A DNA stretch of 38,127 bases from Nemertoderma westbladi (taxonomy: Eukaryota; Xenacoelomorpha; Nemertodermatida; Nemertodermatidae), in the NCBI GenBank assembly GCA_032718475.1, contig JAUCBJ010001138.1, positions 1 through 38,127 on the forward strand. Reading direction: 5' to 3'. The position numbers and the translations under genes are program-made. Shown piece by piece: positions 18,501 to 25,765 of the stretch (the stretch's first letter is position 1; every line of letters starts with the position of its first letter). Below the pieces are notes generated by a model. That model made no database searches, was not told where the DNA came from, and was given only the letters and a program-made list of their open reading frames with translations.

Positions 18501-21188
18501 ATTTCGCAACCCTTTTGATTTTATGGACATTCTTTACATATTTCCTGCTGTTTATTTACCGACTGCTGTTATACATTAAAAAACATTTTCATTATTATTA
18601 GCTATTTTAAATTTATAAGAAATTACTAGCTATATGTTCTAGAACAATAATTTGTTTATTTTTTTTTTGTTCGAGAATAGTGTACCGGTATATTATATTT
18701 TTTTGTTCTAGAACTCTTCACTGTTGCCATGGTAACAATGATTTATGATATAAAAATGCAGTTCTATACGTAACTGTTACCAAAAATACTAGCTATATCA
18801 ATTTCAATAAATAAGACTAATGACCAATAAAGTGTGTGTGTAAACCAAGTCAAATTACGGTGCGGTAGGCAATATATAAACGAAGCGGTTAAAGAAACGA
18901 CGGTGAACAATACATACCGTTAAAAGATTTGCAAAATATGGGTAATCAAAGCTTTCATATCATAGCTAAGTATACTGCAATTACAGTATATTCAGTACAT
19001 CTATTCCAAGGAGTACACCTAGATCTATTCATACAGTATCTAAACATATACAGATATACGTAGTTGTTTATCTCTGTTCTAGAACACTTAATTTAATTAC
19101 TCCAGTAACAAACGTTTATAATTTAATGTAATTTTTGGAATAGGTTGACTAATTTGTACTTGTATTTTATGCTGTAAAAAAAATTCCCCAAGGTATCCCA
19201 ACTGGCACCCGGTGAATATTTACATTATTATTATCAGGGAAGACATTGAGAAAATAAAATTGCGTGATGACCCAAGTTCACGGTCCTCCCTTGAGCTCTA
19301 TTGAGCGTCTACTGGACTAGAAAGATAGAAAGATATTTACTGTAGCCTATGCGTATCCAAAAAATGTGTACGCCCAGAGAGGATATAAGTGTCACCACTG
19401 TGTTTTTGTTTCTCCAGGGTTGTCATATTTTGGTAGATAAGAGAGAGTGCTCTAACTTTCCTCTCATTTTGGAACAATTGTTTACATGAAAGGTAATAAT
19501 TACCTCCATTTATTTGTCTGTAACGTCCAAAACGGAGCTCTATGGTATCTTTCAACATCTTACGTGTAAGAACATAATTAAACTTTTACTCATCCAGACA
19601 GTACCTTACTACATTTACTAAAGCATTCGTGGTATGAATAAGGGCGTCAAAAGTTTCATTTGTAAGGGCGCTATTCGATTTTCTCACTATCTGGTGAGGG
19701 ACCTTGAAACATTGCCCAGATAATTAAGTCGATCATCGGTAGTCGAATATATTGGGTATTTGGAGGGATCGCGTTTATGGGAACCTGCTGTTGTTGTTTC
19801 AACATTCACTATATACCAATACTAGGCCTACTGTAACTCTCCAGATACGAAATCTGCCGTAACTTTGAAGTGAAATACATCACATTGTTGTTGGCAAAGC
19901 TAAATATAATTTTTAATAATACTAGCTAGTACACAATTAATAGCTACCATGTCTCCAAAACATAACTGTTTGATGTAAAACATCTCATAGTAAAGAAAAA
20001 AAATTATATTTATAATTTTGAAAAATAGCTATTTTTTTATAGAAATGTTCTGTTTTTTTTAGTTAAATAGCTAACATATTCTAGAACATTTAAAACAAGT
20101 AGCAAAAACTAGCTAGTATAAAAAAAATTTGGCATGGTAGGTATAGGTACGCCTATCGAAACAGTACCCATTGTACAGTATATCGTAAATACTGAACTGA
20201 ACTATAAAGGTCATGTCGCATACACACACTCACATTATTATGTAGCTGCACTATGTGAGGAAATACAATAAATAGCTAATTATTGAATTCGGATATTATG
20301 GTTGCTTTTTTTGTCTACTAATTTTCTTCAACAATACATGTCATGTTGTCAATAATACTCATCAATTTTATATGGAATGTATTTATATGTCAGGGGGCTG
20401 GTCTAATAAGTGAGAATGTGAATGTGACGTCATGCTGGGCTTATTTGAGCCAATCAGAGTATAGAGACAGAGTCAATCAGTGGAACTTCGTCTACAATTA
20501 GCTGTGTATTAGATGAGTCTTTCAGTGTAACTTTCACTCAACTGTCTGTCTGTGTATCTGGTTTTATACCGGTACTTTTATATGTTCATTGTGTCAGAAT
20601 ATCAGAAATTTTATAAAGGATCAAACAAAAATAATTGATTTAAGCAAACGTCTTAATATGCAGGCCTACAAAAAGATAAAAATTAAATATGACCTATATA
20701 ATAAGCACTAAAAACGTGTTGGCCTACATCATGTTCACAATTATTACTATTGGCAGTAATTAACAAGTAGGCCTCAGCTGGTATTTTTATTTTGCCTATA
20801 GCTACCTAGTTTCCAGTCCTGGTATAAATAACATTCTAGAAGTCCATGGATCAACATACAAGGTTCCCCGAGTAGATATACGTTATGTCATATTTCATTT
20901 GTTTATAATTCAGTTGTTATATTTCAATGCTATGTTACATCCTTGCTTTATATGCTTCCAGGACCTATGATTGGCGCTTCTTTATCTGATATCTACGGCT
21001 TCCCAACTGCAGCATCATTAATGAGTCTATGTGCGGCAACACTCCTCCCTGTAATGGCCACCATCACCTTAAACAACGCCTGTCGTGGGGTCAACATATT
21101 CAAACCAATGGATCACATCAATAGAAAGTACGAAACTGTACCCATGGAAACGGATAAACTCTTAGACGTTCATCAAAAGTCGGTGTGA
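6463..21188 (+). CDS. SLC18B1-like: SLC18B1-like vesicular amine/polyamine transporter (MFS), five coding exons, complete
   Basis: Joining 6463-6567, 12327-12468, 13483-14289, 14715-14852 and 20962-21188 gives 1419 bases, 472 residues plus stop, close to the ~456 residues of human SLC18B1. All four introns are GT-AG, with phases 0,1,1,1 that agree at every junction. The order of blocks follows the family: a charged cytosolic N-terminus; TM1 ending CYSLPAAFFPPRALEKG; IGPALGGFLYDLGGFSVPF (TM5-TM6 region); a membrane-rich middle; then GYMLG-PMIGASLSDIYGF, the family's second GP..GG.L..  block. The family moves amines or polyamines into vesicles in exchange for protons; this product's substrate is inferred from the family only. 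The cytosolic tail has ETDKLL, an acidic dileucine-type sorting signal that fits an endomembrane location. Introns 1, 2 and 4 are full of transposon relics. Confidence 0.88.
6568..7119 (+). other. Intron 1, first part: no recognised feature
   Basis: Non-coding intron sequence leading into the reverse transcriptase relic. No repeat or coding segment was recognised. Confidence 0.4.
7120..7800 (+). pseudogene. Non-LTR reverse transcriptase fragment (same family as 31080-32440)
   Basis: It begins within the RT at motif A, AVIFVDIFKAFDSV (~7124), followed by SILSIYG-type sequence. It runs through VDYVLRMSLDHHND and the catalytic YLTDLDFADDVRVF (~7432), then NSKKTKI (~7555) and YLESWIQKSGEDLRI (~7670). 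The order matches the minus-strand copy at 31080-32440 but in the opposite orientation. Frameshifts near 7235-7325 break the frame and both ends of the element are missing. The clade is not certain; the PHG/AGHC-type C-terminus of the other copy suggests an APE-type LINE. Lying in transporter intron 1, it is a dead insertion. Confidence 0.8.
8034..8361. mobile_element. Foldback MITE-like element (~330 bp)
   Basis: Long imperfect inverted arms at 8034-8158 and 8242-8361. The outer parts are AAGAAGTTCAC against GTGCACTTCTT, the middle has AGGCCTACTTAAA against TTTAAGTAGGCTGGCC, and the inner part pairs AAATAAACAATGCAGGTC with the complement of GACCTGCATCGTTTATTT and CAGGATGAGTGAC with GTCACTCATCCTG. 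The loop is ~80 bases. No coding capacity. Confidence 0.65.
8362..9154 (+). other. Intron 1 sequence: short repeats only
   Basis: Contains an ATTC microsatellite (~8855-8872) and several ACCGGTAC palindromic motifs (near 8505 and 8765) that recur across the window. No coding segment was recognised. Confidence 0.4.
9155..10034 (+). pseudogene. P-element/THAP9-like transposase, C-terminal relic
   Basis: The first block (9155-9418) has LTQDTADASSHNCLAMVDLAEHLL and FSDDFIEELFAHFRRSAG, the pattern of the P-superfamily C-terminal domain (an F..D..E..F...R...GG-type signature). An in-frame TGA at 9416 replaces a codon within it. The same frame then continues NYDISVCQVFE and SLYVAGYIASRQ. A frameshift near 9690-9720 moves coding to another frame with LNRARGGLSVP, CRKRM..FNFIADMFF and an Asn/Lys-rich end. 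No THAP domain or catalytic core is present, so this is a 5'-truncated dead copy inside transporter intron 1. Another P-type fragment lies at 19337-19650. Confidence 0.65.
10035..10755 (+). other. AT-rich intron 1 sequence
   Basis: Extremely AT-rich. Around 10400-10475 the motif TACTGATATTAATATAATA recurs about three times as a short tandem repeat. No coding segment was recognised. Confidence 0.4.
10756..10925. repeat. Degenerate minisatellite, core GTTGCCGAAACGCAAC
   Basis: About eight imperfect copies of AGTTGCCGAAACGCAACT at 18-30 base spacing. Each core is itself roughly palindromic (GTTGC...GCAAC). It abuts the hAT fragment on its right. Confidence 0.7.
10926..11218 (-). pseudogene. hAT (DUF4371/ZMYM-like) transposase fragment
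   Basis: Read on the minus strand from ~11218: AAGLLSRLSKFEFIISIVIL, then SHCKVVSEYLQKEKIDLRTVAAV, then LKDIKPNIEEHMMKAKSVAE and CCPTDVDF..PPSKR. This is the ..L..FEF...L.IL......LS..LQ...LDL..A pattern of animal hAT-type proteins related to ZMYM1/P52rIPK. It falls upstream of the C-terminal hATC region seen at 1-681 but is a separate, opposite-strand relic. Both ends are missing; the downstream end stops at the minisatellite. Confidence 0.55.
11219..12326 (+). other. Rest of intron 1: no recognised feature
   Basis: AT-rich sequence with a short TG microsatellite (~11440-11458). It ends with the branch/acceptor region of exon 2 (ATTTATTTGTTACTACTAG). No coding segment was recognised. Confidence 0.4.
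12327..12468 (+). CDS. SLC18B1-like: Transporter exon 2 (TM1 and start of TM2)
   Basis: The acceptor is TACTAG at 12325-12326, directly after an in-frame TAG that rules out an earlier start of the exon. It encodes the hydrophobic IFNVITLMLQQLSAAACYS and then LPAAFFPPRALEKGF, matching the conserved ..CYS...FFP.EAEKKG region of SLC18B1. The donor is GCAG|GTAAGA, phase 1. Confidence 0.85.
12571..13223 (+). mobile_element. 5'-truncated copy of the poly-C LINE, within transporter intron 2
   Basis: Aligns by eye with the 3' part of the element at 1828-4904, from CTCTGGGACTGAAGCTGAC onward (12571 corresponds to ~4201). Shared landmarks are ATGTTTAATGACATAGTGC against ATGGTTAATGACATTGTTC, GGAAAGCGAGTCGACGGAGT, and the C-terminal reading YPVDFETLNRPSPET...LLQHLTIAILISNTASILGT. 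It ends in an 18-C run (13206-13223), just as the longer copy ends in 22 C. Several frameshifts make it non-functional. The 5' truncation is typical of target-primed reverse transcription. Confidence 0.8.
13483..14289 (+). CDS. SLC18B1-like: Transporter exon 3 (most membrane segments)
   Basis: The acceptor is TTTTTAAG at 13475-13482. The 269 codons cover roughly TM2 to TM9-10. Landmarks are VLFGILDKSPPGPIYVALCF, MTTEIFKEKRVLVVG, NMFGIGVTIGPALGGFLYDL and NNYKFVISSVGLMFLISPL. The donor is GGCAG|GTAAGA, phase 1; beyond it the open frame loses family similarity, which supports this exon end. Confidence 0.92.
14290..14714 (+). other. Transporter intron 3
   Basis: A 425-base intron bounded by GTAAGA and TTCCAG. 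No embedded element was recognised. Confidence 0.6.
14715..14852 (+). CDS. SLC18B1-like: Transporter exon 4
   Basis: The acceptor is ATTCCAG (14708-14714). It encodes FIFMPSLETQTRIAIQKQGW...STYRTCNALGYMLG, equivalent to the IPTFPEIL...GAFMG region of SLC18B1. The donor is GTTAG|GTTAGT, phase 1. The exon end and donor are repeated in the following intron sequence. Confidence 0.87.
14825..14985 (+). repeat. Repeated exon-4 end plus 5' splice site
   Basis: The end of exon 4 with its donor, TAATGCCCTTGGGTATATGTTAG|GTTAGTAAGT, recurs at ~14897-14927 as TAATGAAATTGGGTATATGATAG|GTTAGTAAGT. It recurs more loosely at ~14941-14975 as TAATGTACCTGGGTGTACAG..TTAG|GTTAG. Candidate donors therefore follow 14852, 14919 and 14968. 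The frame meets TAG straight after the first donor, so only the first yields a full-length product. Confidence 0.65.
15081..16037. repeat. Repeat block bracketed by TTTTATGTCC-type inverted ends
   Basis: The left end (15081-15118) has TTTTTTATGTCC and TTTTTTGTCCTCC; the right end (16000-16037) has GGAGGACATAAAAAAT and GGACAAAAAAGG, so similar sequence faces inward from both sides. Inside are a TGACTTTTGTTGTCCTTTTAA short repeat (~15139-15190), two to three ~67-base repeats with CTGTCAGACAGTTGATTTC and TGCCAAAACATTC (~15205-15360), and the 68-bp minisatellite. Possibly one non-autonomous element, but the ends are low in complexity. Confidence 0.4.
15489..15766 (+). repeat. 68-bp minisatellite
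   Basis: Units start GGGAAAGGAGCAGGTTACAG at 15557, 15625 and 15693, exactly 68 bases apart, each followed by AGGCGGGATTTTCTAACCAA. A diverged unit precedes them (from ~15489) and a shortened unit starts at ~15719. The short apparent ORFs here are by-products. Confidence 0.85.
16285..17300 (+). pseudogene. Decayed non-LTR reverse transcriptase
   Basis: Family landmarks appear in order but in several frames and with stops: FRPDRSMIAQVLVLWKLAEG (~16289), VVDFKKASNSIDRAKILEI (RT motif A, with the usual KAFDS changed), LQGDTLAP (motif B, ~16567), VIDYPMRTA, DDFHYLGSWVESSRN (~16850), RAALNISWRQHMT (~17110) and LRFSGHCWKSKDE (~17210). The catalytic (F/Y)xDD box could not be found. It is related to, but clearly different from, the RT copies at 7120 and 31080. 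It lies in transporter intron 4. Confidence 0.75.
17301..17604 (+). other. Intron 4 spacer: no recognised feature
   Basis: Non-coding sequence between the RT relic and the minus-strand ORF relic. Around 17312-17375 it contains a near-inverse of 20820-20865: ACTGTATATTGATCAACCATGGACTTCTAGAAT here and ATTCTAGAAGTCCATGGATCAAC there. Confidence 0.4.
17605..18040 (-). pseudogene. Unrecognised repeat-associated ORF relic
   Basis: Read on the minus strand: VDELINIVNGRIAPPEVNVDNAVKLG, RAFKSTLPNGFYQ, a break, then MERLYARLLIVSQKRDIDLLELFSYELCPLPPSLFNEYGELR and GKKTDLVSLSV. The sequence looks properly protein-coding, with a leucine-rich helical part and a charged tail. Similar YELCP.P.SLF-type segments occur in uncharacterised multicopy proteins of animals, but I cannot name the family or give a function. 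A stop and a frame change near 17860-17900 show that it is decayed. It lies antisense in transporter intron 4. Confidence 0.45.
18131..18774. mobile_element. Foldback element with TTCTAGAA palindromes
   Basis: The outer arms pair GTTCCGTATTGAACTGCAT (18131-18149) with ATGCAGTTCTATACGTAAC (18756-18774). Inward they pair TCATTGTTACTATGGCAACG with TGTTGCCATGGTAACAATGA, and GAAGAGTTCTAGAAC with GTTCTAGAACTCTTC. The arms carry TTCTAGAA at 18191-18200, 18221-18232, 18254-18265, 18635-18646 and 18714-18724. AT-rich interior; no coding capacity seen. Confidence 0.65.
18775..19336 (+). other. Intron 4 spacer: no recognised gene
   Basis: AT-rich; holds one further TGTTCTAGAACA palindrome (19075-19086). 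No coding segment was recognised. Confidence 0.4.
19337..19650 (-). pseudogene. P-type transposase C-terminal fragment
   Basis: On the minus strand: NALVNVVRYCLDE, a stop, NYVLTRKMLKDTIELRFGRYRQ, then INGGNYYLSCKQLFQNERKVRALSL. The D.IE.RFG.YRQ..GGNY..S..Q....E pattern is the same C-terminal signature seen in the relic at 9155-10034 and is typical of P-element/THAP9-type transposases. It is short, broken and without a catalytic core. The exact family is inferred. Confidence 0.55.
19651..20961 (+). other. Rest of intron 4
   Basis: AT-rich sequence with one TTCTAGAACA motif (~20078-20088), a CRE/CCAAT-bearing stretch (about 20400-20480) and the acceptor region of exon 5. No coding segment was recognised. 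Confidence 0.4.
20425..20476 (+). promoter_or_regulatory. CRE palindrome with nearby CCAAT and CAAT motifs
   Basis: TGACGTCA at 20425-20432, then GAGCCAATCAGAG (CCAAT 20450-20454) and GTCAATCAG (~20472). The stretch looks like a polymerase II promoter, but no transcript unit was found behind it. It may belong to a transposon. Confidence 0.3.
20962..21188 (+). CDS. SLC18B1-like: Transporter exon 5 (last segments and tail)
   Basis: The acceptor is CTTCCAG (20955-20961). The exon opens with PMIGASLSDIYGF, completing the conserved block begun in exon 4. Two hydrophobic stretches follow, then a ~30-residue hydrophilic tail ending ETDKLLDVHQKSV and TGA. Confidence 0.9.
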
Positions 21189-21341
21189 TTGCTTGCTATA
21201 GTTTATAATTGAGAATAGGAATTATTTACAAGGCGCCTTTCATCTCAAATGCAATATGTGCCTGTGTATTTTATTGCAATTCGTATTTAGAAAGTAATAT
21301 TTTGTTTATTTAGTATACATTTATATATTTTGTTGCTGATA

Positions 21342-21347
21342 AATAAA
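21342..21347 (+). terminator. Polyadenylation signal of the transporter
   Basis: AATAAA, 154 bases past the stop codon, in an A/T-rich 3' UTR context and before the Harbinger element starts at 21423. Confidence 0.6.
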
Positions 21348-21499
21348 ATAACAATAATCTGATTGAGTAAACTTTAAAAAGTATAAAGGTGATTTTAAAA
21401 CTTTATGTTATTGATAGAGTTAGGCCGGGTTGCACACGTTGACTTAAGTTAAGTAGAAAACTTAAATTAAGTTTAAGTACGAGAAAAATTGGTATTGCG

Positions 21500-21802
21500 T
21501 TGCACAACAATTTTCTTAACTTAATACGGGCGCAAATCAAGACACGCAATACAGTTGAAAGGGCATTTGGACAGTTAAAGAGAAAGTTCGATTGCTTGCA
21601 TGGCGAAATTAGATTGCAGCCAGTTCGAGTCTGCCGCGTAATTTCGGCTTTTTTCGTATTGCACAATATTGCCAAAATAAGGGGTGAACAGTTTGAGGAA
21701 GATGAGAATGTGGAGGAATTAGATAACAGTGAAGATTATTCTGGTTCACAAAATGGTCAAACGTATTGTGACGCACATTTTATTCAGAAGTATTTTGGAT
21801 AA
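21500..21802 (+). pseudogene. Harbinger (HARBI1-like) DDE transposase, C-terminal remnant
   Basis: The remnant carries IKTRNTVERAFGQLKRKFDCL, then PVRVCRVISAFFVLHNIAK and an acidic tail (EEDENVEELDNSEDYS). The R..VE..FG.LK.RF..L block holds the third catalytic acidic residue of the Harbinger DDE fold, and VLHN is its usual ending. The first two catalytic Asp regions are absent: the reading frame begins only ~77 bases inside the left TIR, so most of the gene has been deleted. Confidence 0.75.
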
Positions 21803-23126
21803 AAAATGTACGCGCTTTTGAAGACCTTTAGCAGTTTAACCTGCCAAAAGTTATATGTCTTTTGGTTTATAAATAGACTTTAACATATGACAAGTATTTA
21901 ATACCAATAAACACAACATTAGCCGAAGCCAGCCTAGTGCGCGTCCATTCACCCGCTGGATATACCCGGGAGACTGGATTCGGAGGGCTTAGATTTTATT
22001 GCAGTGTAAGCTTACTGTATTATTCGATTGATCGTTAATAAATAATTTCTGACCAATATTATTCACTTTCGGGAAATATTAACAGTTCCTTTAGGACGTG
22101 GCGCTCTATCTAGGTAAACAGAACTATGACTTATACTAAACACAACGGTAAGACGGTAAGGCTTATGATTCACGTATGAGGCGCATTCTTTAGGAAATGC
22201 TTACCATTAGCTTTTTATTATTTTTATTATCAAATGCTTACCTTAGGTACCGCACAATACTGCACACTAATCTGCCGACCGTCAATGAATTTTATCATAC
22301 ATAAAGAGAACAGCAATTGACTCATGTAGTGCCTATCAAATAGCATTAAATTCACTACAAACCACGATAATATAAGTCGCAATCGCTATATGTAACCTGT
22401 CTCTCTAACCTGTAGTGTATCAAGAAAATTGGGAAATTTGGGTTATTTATCGATGTTCTCCAAGTAATAATATTCAACCAACTGATACAAATAATGACAA
22501 CAGCAAATAGCAGTATAATAATGTATGTTGAACCGGGTTGTACTGGGTTGTAAGACTGATTGAACTGATAACAGTTATACGTTCTATAATCTAAGCCTAC
22601 TAATGTTTCTTCTAAAGTCTGAAACGAATTGACTCCAGAGCCGGTGTTCTTGGCCTAGAAGGAACAACAAAACTATAACACAGAAAACTATAAGACTGAA
22701 CACTCCTAGCACGATCTGTAGAATATCTCCACATCGACAGTAAAAATCGCCCTGATTGGCTGTTAAGCTGAACAAAGAACCGTGTGTCCAACGGCCGTTT
22801 CCATGCCAGCAACCAGTCGTAGATGTCGTAATCTGAATCATCAAGGCTACACTGTGCTAGAGGATTTGACGCATTGCGGGTTTTGTGTCTTGCCATGTCC
22901 GCCAAAGCACACATATAGAAAAACAACTTTTATGTCCGTTAAAACACCCACACGGTACTTTGCGGGCAAGGGGACTGATTATATCCGCAAAAGCTTTTAC
23001 AAAAAAGGATATTGTTTCCAAATTATATATCAAACTAGCACACCATTGTACTGTACTTTAGACTACTGTAGATTACATAATGAATATGATGAATTGCACA
23101 ATATTAAACATTCATATTATACAGTA
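21803..23126. other. Harbinger interior without a recognised gene
   Basis: AATAAA at ~21907 may end the transposase gene. Open frames near 22584-22926 have no recognisable motif. This is probably untranslated or degraded element sequence. Confidence 0.35.
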
Positions 23127-23956
23127 CTACTGTATATTATTTGCACTGTTTTCATATTCACAAATAGTCTCCAGAAACAAAATATCCGCAGCTGCATCCA
23201 CCATGCCATTAGGAGCCGGGGGAGGCAGCAGACCAGTAAGAGCCGAAACTTCAGCTTTTGTCTTAATTGTCTTCAGATAGATAAGATAGCGGTTTACTCG
23301 GATCAACTGGCGATTCTCCGCGATCAGCAGGTTCTGCGCCTCCAATGGTGAAATCAATGGTCCTGAGAGCGGGACCGTTTTTTTGCGATTGAGAAGAGTA
23401 GTCTGGGTTTCGAGGAGTGGAAGCCTGTTTAAAGTAGCCCCCTGGCGACTTCAGGCTCTGGCCCAAGTCCATCAGGATCTGGCCGTCCTCTTCATGGTCT
23501 GGTTGGTCATTACCCTGACTAGACGCGACCGGGATAGCTGCAACCGATGCGCCACTTTCTGCACCCGACTGTATTCCTTTCAGGATTTGCCCTTTGGACC
23601 CATGAACAATATCGTACAGTTTCAGGATGAAAACTTTCGGAGTTTTAGGCTCTGGTCCGCCGCCAGTCTCATGGTATTTTGCTGCGCGTGCGTAAACTTT
23701 CATGGAATCTTTCAGATTGTTTAGCTTCTTCTCGAGCCCATCGAGACTCTGTATTACATCGGGATTTTACCTTAAGTATGACTCCAAGATAGCTTCCCAC
23801 TTCTTAGATTTTGAATCTGCATTTATTCCTCTAGATTTGTCGAAACTGGCAATGAGATGAGTTGAGGTGAGTTTCATACAACTCGACCAGAGTGCAGCAA
23901 TCCTCGTCAGTCCAATTAGCTTCCCTAGTTTTAGCTTCTTTCGCTGCAGGGGCCAT
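23127..23956 (-). pseudogene. Harbinger Myb/SANT-like DNA-binding accessory protein (broken)
   Basis: On the minus strand from ATG at 23956: MAPAAKEAKTREANWTDEDC, CTLVELYETHL, a frameshift, IASFDKSRGINADSKSKKWEAI, a stop, then NPDVIQSLDGLEKKLNNLKDS and a Pro/Ser-rich middle. After another frameshift near 23345 comes EAQNLLIAENRQLIRVNRYL, a possible coiled coil. The WT.ED...L..LY......  KW..I......  L..K...LK pattern is the Myb/SANT-like domain of the second protein in animal PIF/Harbinger elements, which binds the transposon ends and helps the transposase into the nucleus (known from the Harbinger family). Two frameshifts and one stop make it a pseudogene. Confidence 0.65.
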
Positions 23957-25165
23957 TTTCAAAAAATTAAGGGGGGGGAGGGCTTGCTAAAAATGTTTGT
24001 TGTATGATAGATGGTGCATTCAAATAATACTTTAAAGCACAGAGATTCCAGAGAACTGGGTTCTTGTGTAACTAAAGCAACTAACTACATAATGTCATTA
24101 TTAATTCCTCGTTTTTATATAATCATTGTTAATGTTGTTATGTTGCTATGCAACGTTAAGCAATTCCTTGCACTGTTAGCCTGGCTCTTTCCAGCGTTGC
24201 AATACTACTGTGGTTATTCTGAGTAATTCAGATAGCTAGTTTTTGTTAGCTAGTAAATTTTTTTTTAAATTATATTGTCTTGTAATTTTATTTGGAATAC
24301 AACACTTTACTTGGAAAGTCAAAATATTCTAGAATAAGTAAAAATATGTAACGTAAATATATTATATAGAATTATTTTTTAAATAGCTAGGTAGTATTTT
24401 GAAAAATAGTAGCTACCATAAAAAATTATATTGGATGAATGTAGTCTATATTCTAGAAAGAAATATTTAAAAATCAAAGACACTTTATAGCCAGTGGAAA
24501 GCAATGGCAATTGCAATTGCATGGGGGTGTCGACATGGCGAACTAGTAACGTTCTGAATTTTTAACTTAAATACCTACTTAGTTAAGAAAACTTAACTTT
24601 AGAATGAGCAACGCAATTTTACTTAAGTCTAAGTGCCTACTTAACTAAGTTGCAACTTAAGTAAAAAATAGACACTTAACTTAAGTCAACGTGTGCAACC
24701 CGGCCTTAGAGTTGATGGGAATCTGAAGCTTATTAAGGCAACAATGAATAGCGCAAATATCTTAAACTTCATGATGTTAAACTAACATTTAACTTAAACT
24801 TTATGTTATTATTATTATTATTATTAGGTTATGGCCTGGTTGCACACGTTGACTTAAGTTAAGTGTCTATTTTTTACTTAAGTTGCAACTTAGTTAAGTA
24901 GGCACTTAGACTTAAGTAAAATTGCGTTGCTCATTCGAAAGTTAAGTTTTCTTAACTAAGTAGGCACTTAGACCGGTACCGGTACTGAAGTTAAGAATTC
25001 AGAACGGTACTAGTTCGCCATGTCGACACCCCCATGCAATTGCTTTCCACTGGCTATAAAGTGTCTTTGATTTTTAAATATTTTGTTCTAGAACATAGAC
25101 TACATTCATCCAACATAATATTTTATGGTAGCTACTATTTTTCAAAATACTAGCTACCGTCAACA

Positions 25166-25428
25166 GGGGCAACATTGATAGTTTTCATCCTTTTTTTTGG
25201 CTGTGTGTAAAAATGTAATACAGTTAGTAACATTTTCAATAGCTTAATATACCAATGTACATGTTGGCTATATTCTTTAGTTAAATTTTTGGTTTCAAGT
25301 TGGTAACATTATATATTTTTTTTTTCTTAAAAAGTTATCAATGTTGCCCCATAGGTGGGGGCAACATTGATACCCTGAAGGATTGCTTTCAATTATCAAT
25401 TATATCATACATTGGGGCATCATTGATA
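25166..25428. promoter_or_regulatory. Subterminal repeats of the pogo element (left side)
   Basis: GGGGCAACATTGATA at 25166-25180; its complement TATCAATGTTGCCCC at 25336-25350, facing a direct copy at 25358-25372 across a 7-base gap; and a variant GGGGCATCATTGATA at 25414-25428. On the right end the motif recurs at 27811-27824 and 27831-27844. These are likely transposase-binding sites. Confidence 0.6.
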
Positions 25429-25765
25429 ACCTGACGAAGTTTTAAAAAAAGTCATTACGAGTTACACCATTAAAAACGAGATTAAAACCACTATACAGTA
25501 TGATTATATAATGTAATTTGAACCTATGTTAGCTTCGTAAGAGTTATCTATTTATGGTAATATTACTCAGCGATATTGTAGGTAATATTTGTAAGTAGGC
25601 CTCCTATATTATTTTTAATTATATACAGTTTAAATTGCCAATATCGGTAATTGCCAGCAAATTAATAACAACCTGCAACAACAAACCAATTAATCCAACA
25701 TATGACATAAGGTTAGTAATACTGTAATATTAAGTTCTGGTTTGTTATAAAAAATTTAAAGAAAG

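Larger units (their letters stand above)
21423..24705. mobile_element. PIF/Harbinger transposon, 3.28 kb
   Basis: The terminal inverted repeats are identical over 31 bases (21423-21453 and 24675-24705, outer part GGCCGGGTTGCACACGTTGA). They are flanked by a 3-base TTA duplication (21420-21422 and 24706-24708), the size and sequence typical of PIF/Harbinger. Inside are the end of a DDE transposase on the plus strand near the left end and a Myb/SANT-like accessory gene on the minus strand near the right end. Both genes are broken, so the element is not autonomous now. It sits ~230 bases past the transporter stop. Confidence 0.88.

Noticed and set aside
22584-22926. Two minus-strand open frames inside the Harbinger element
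   Set aside because: They overlap each other in different frames and show no motif of the transposase or Myb protein; probably chance.
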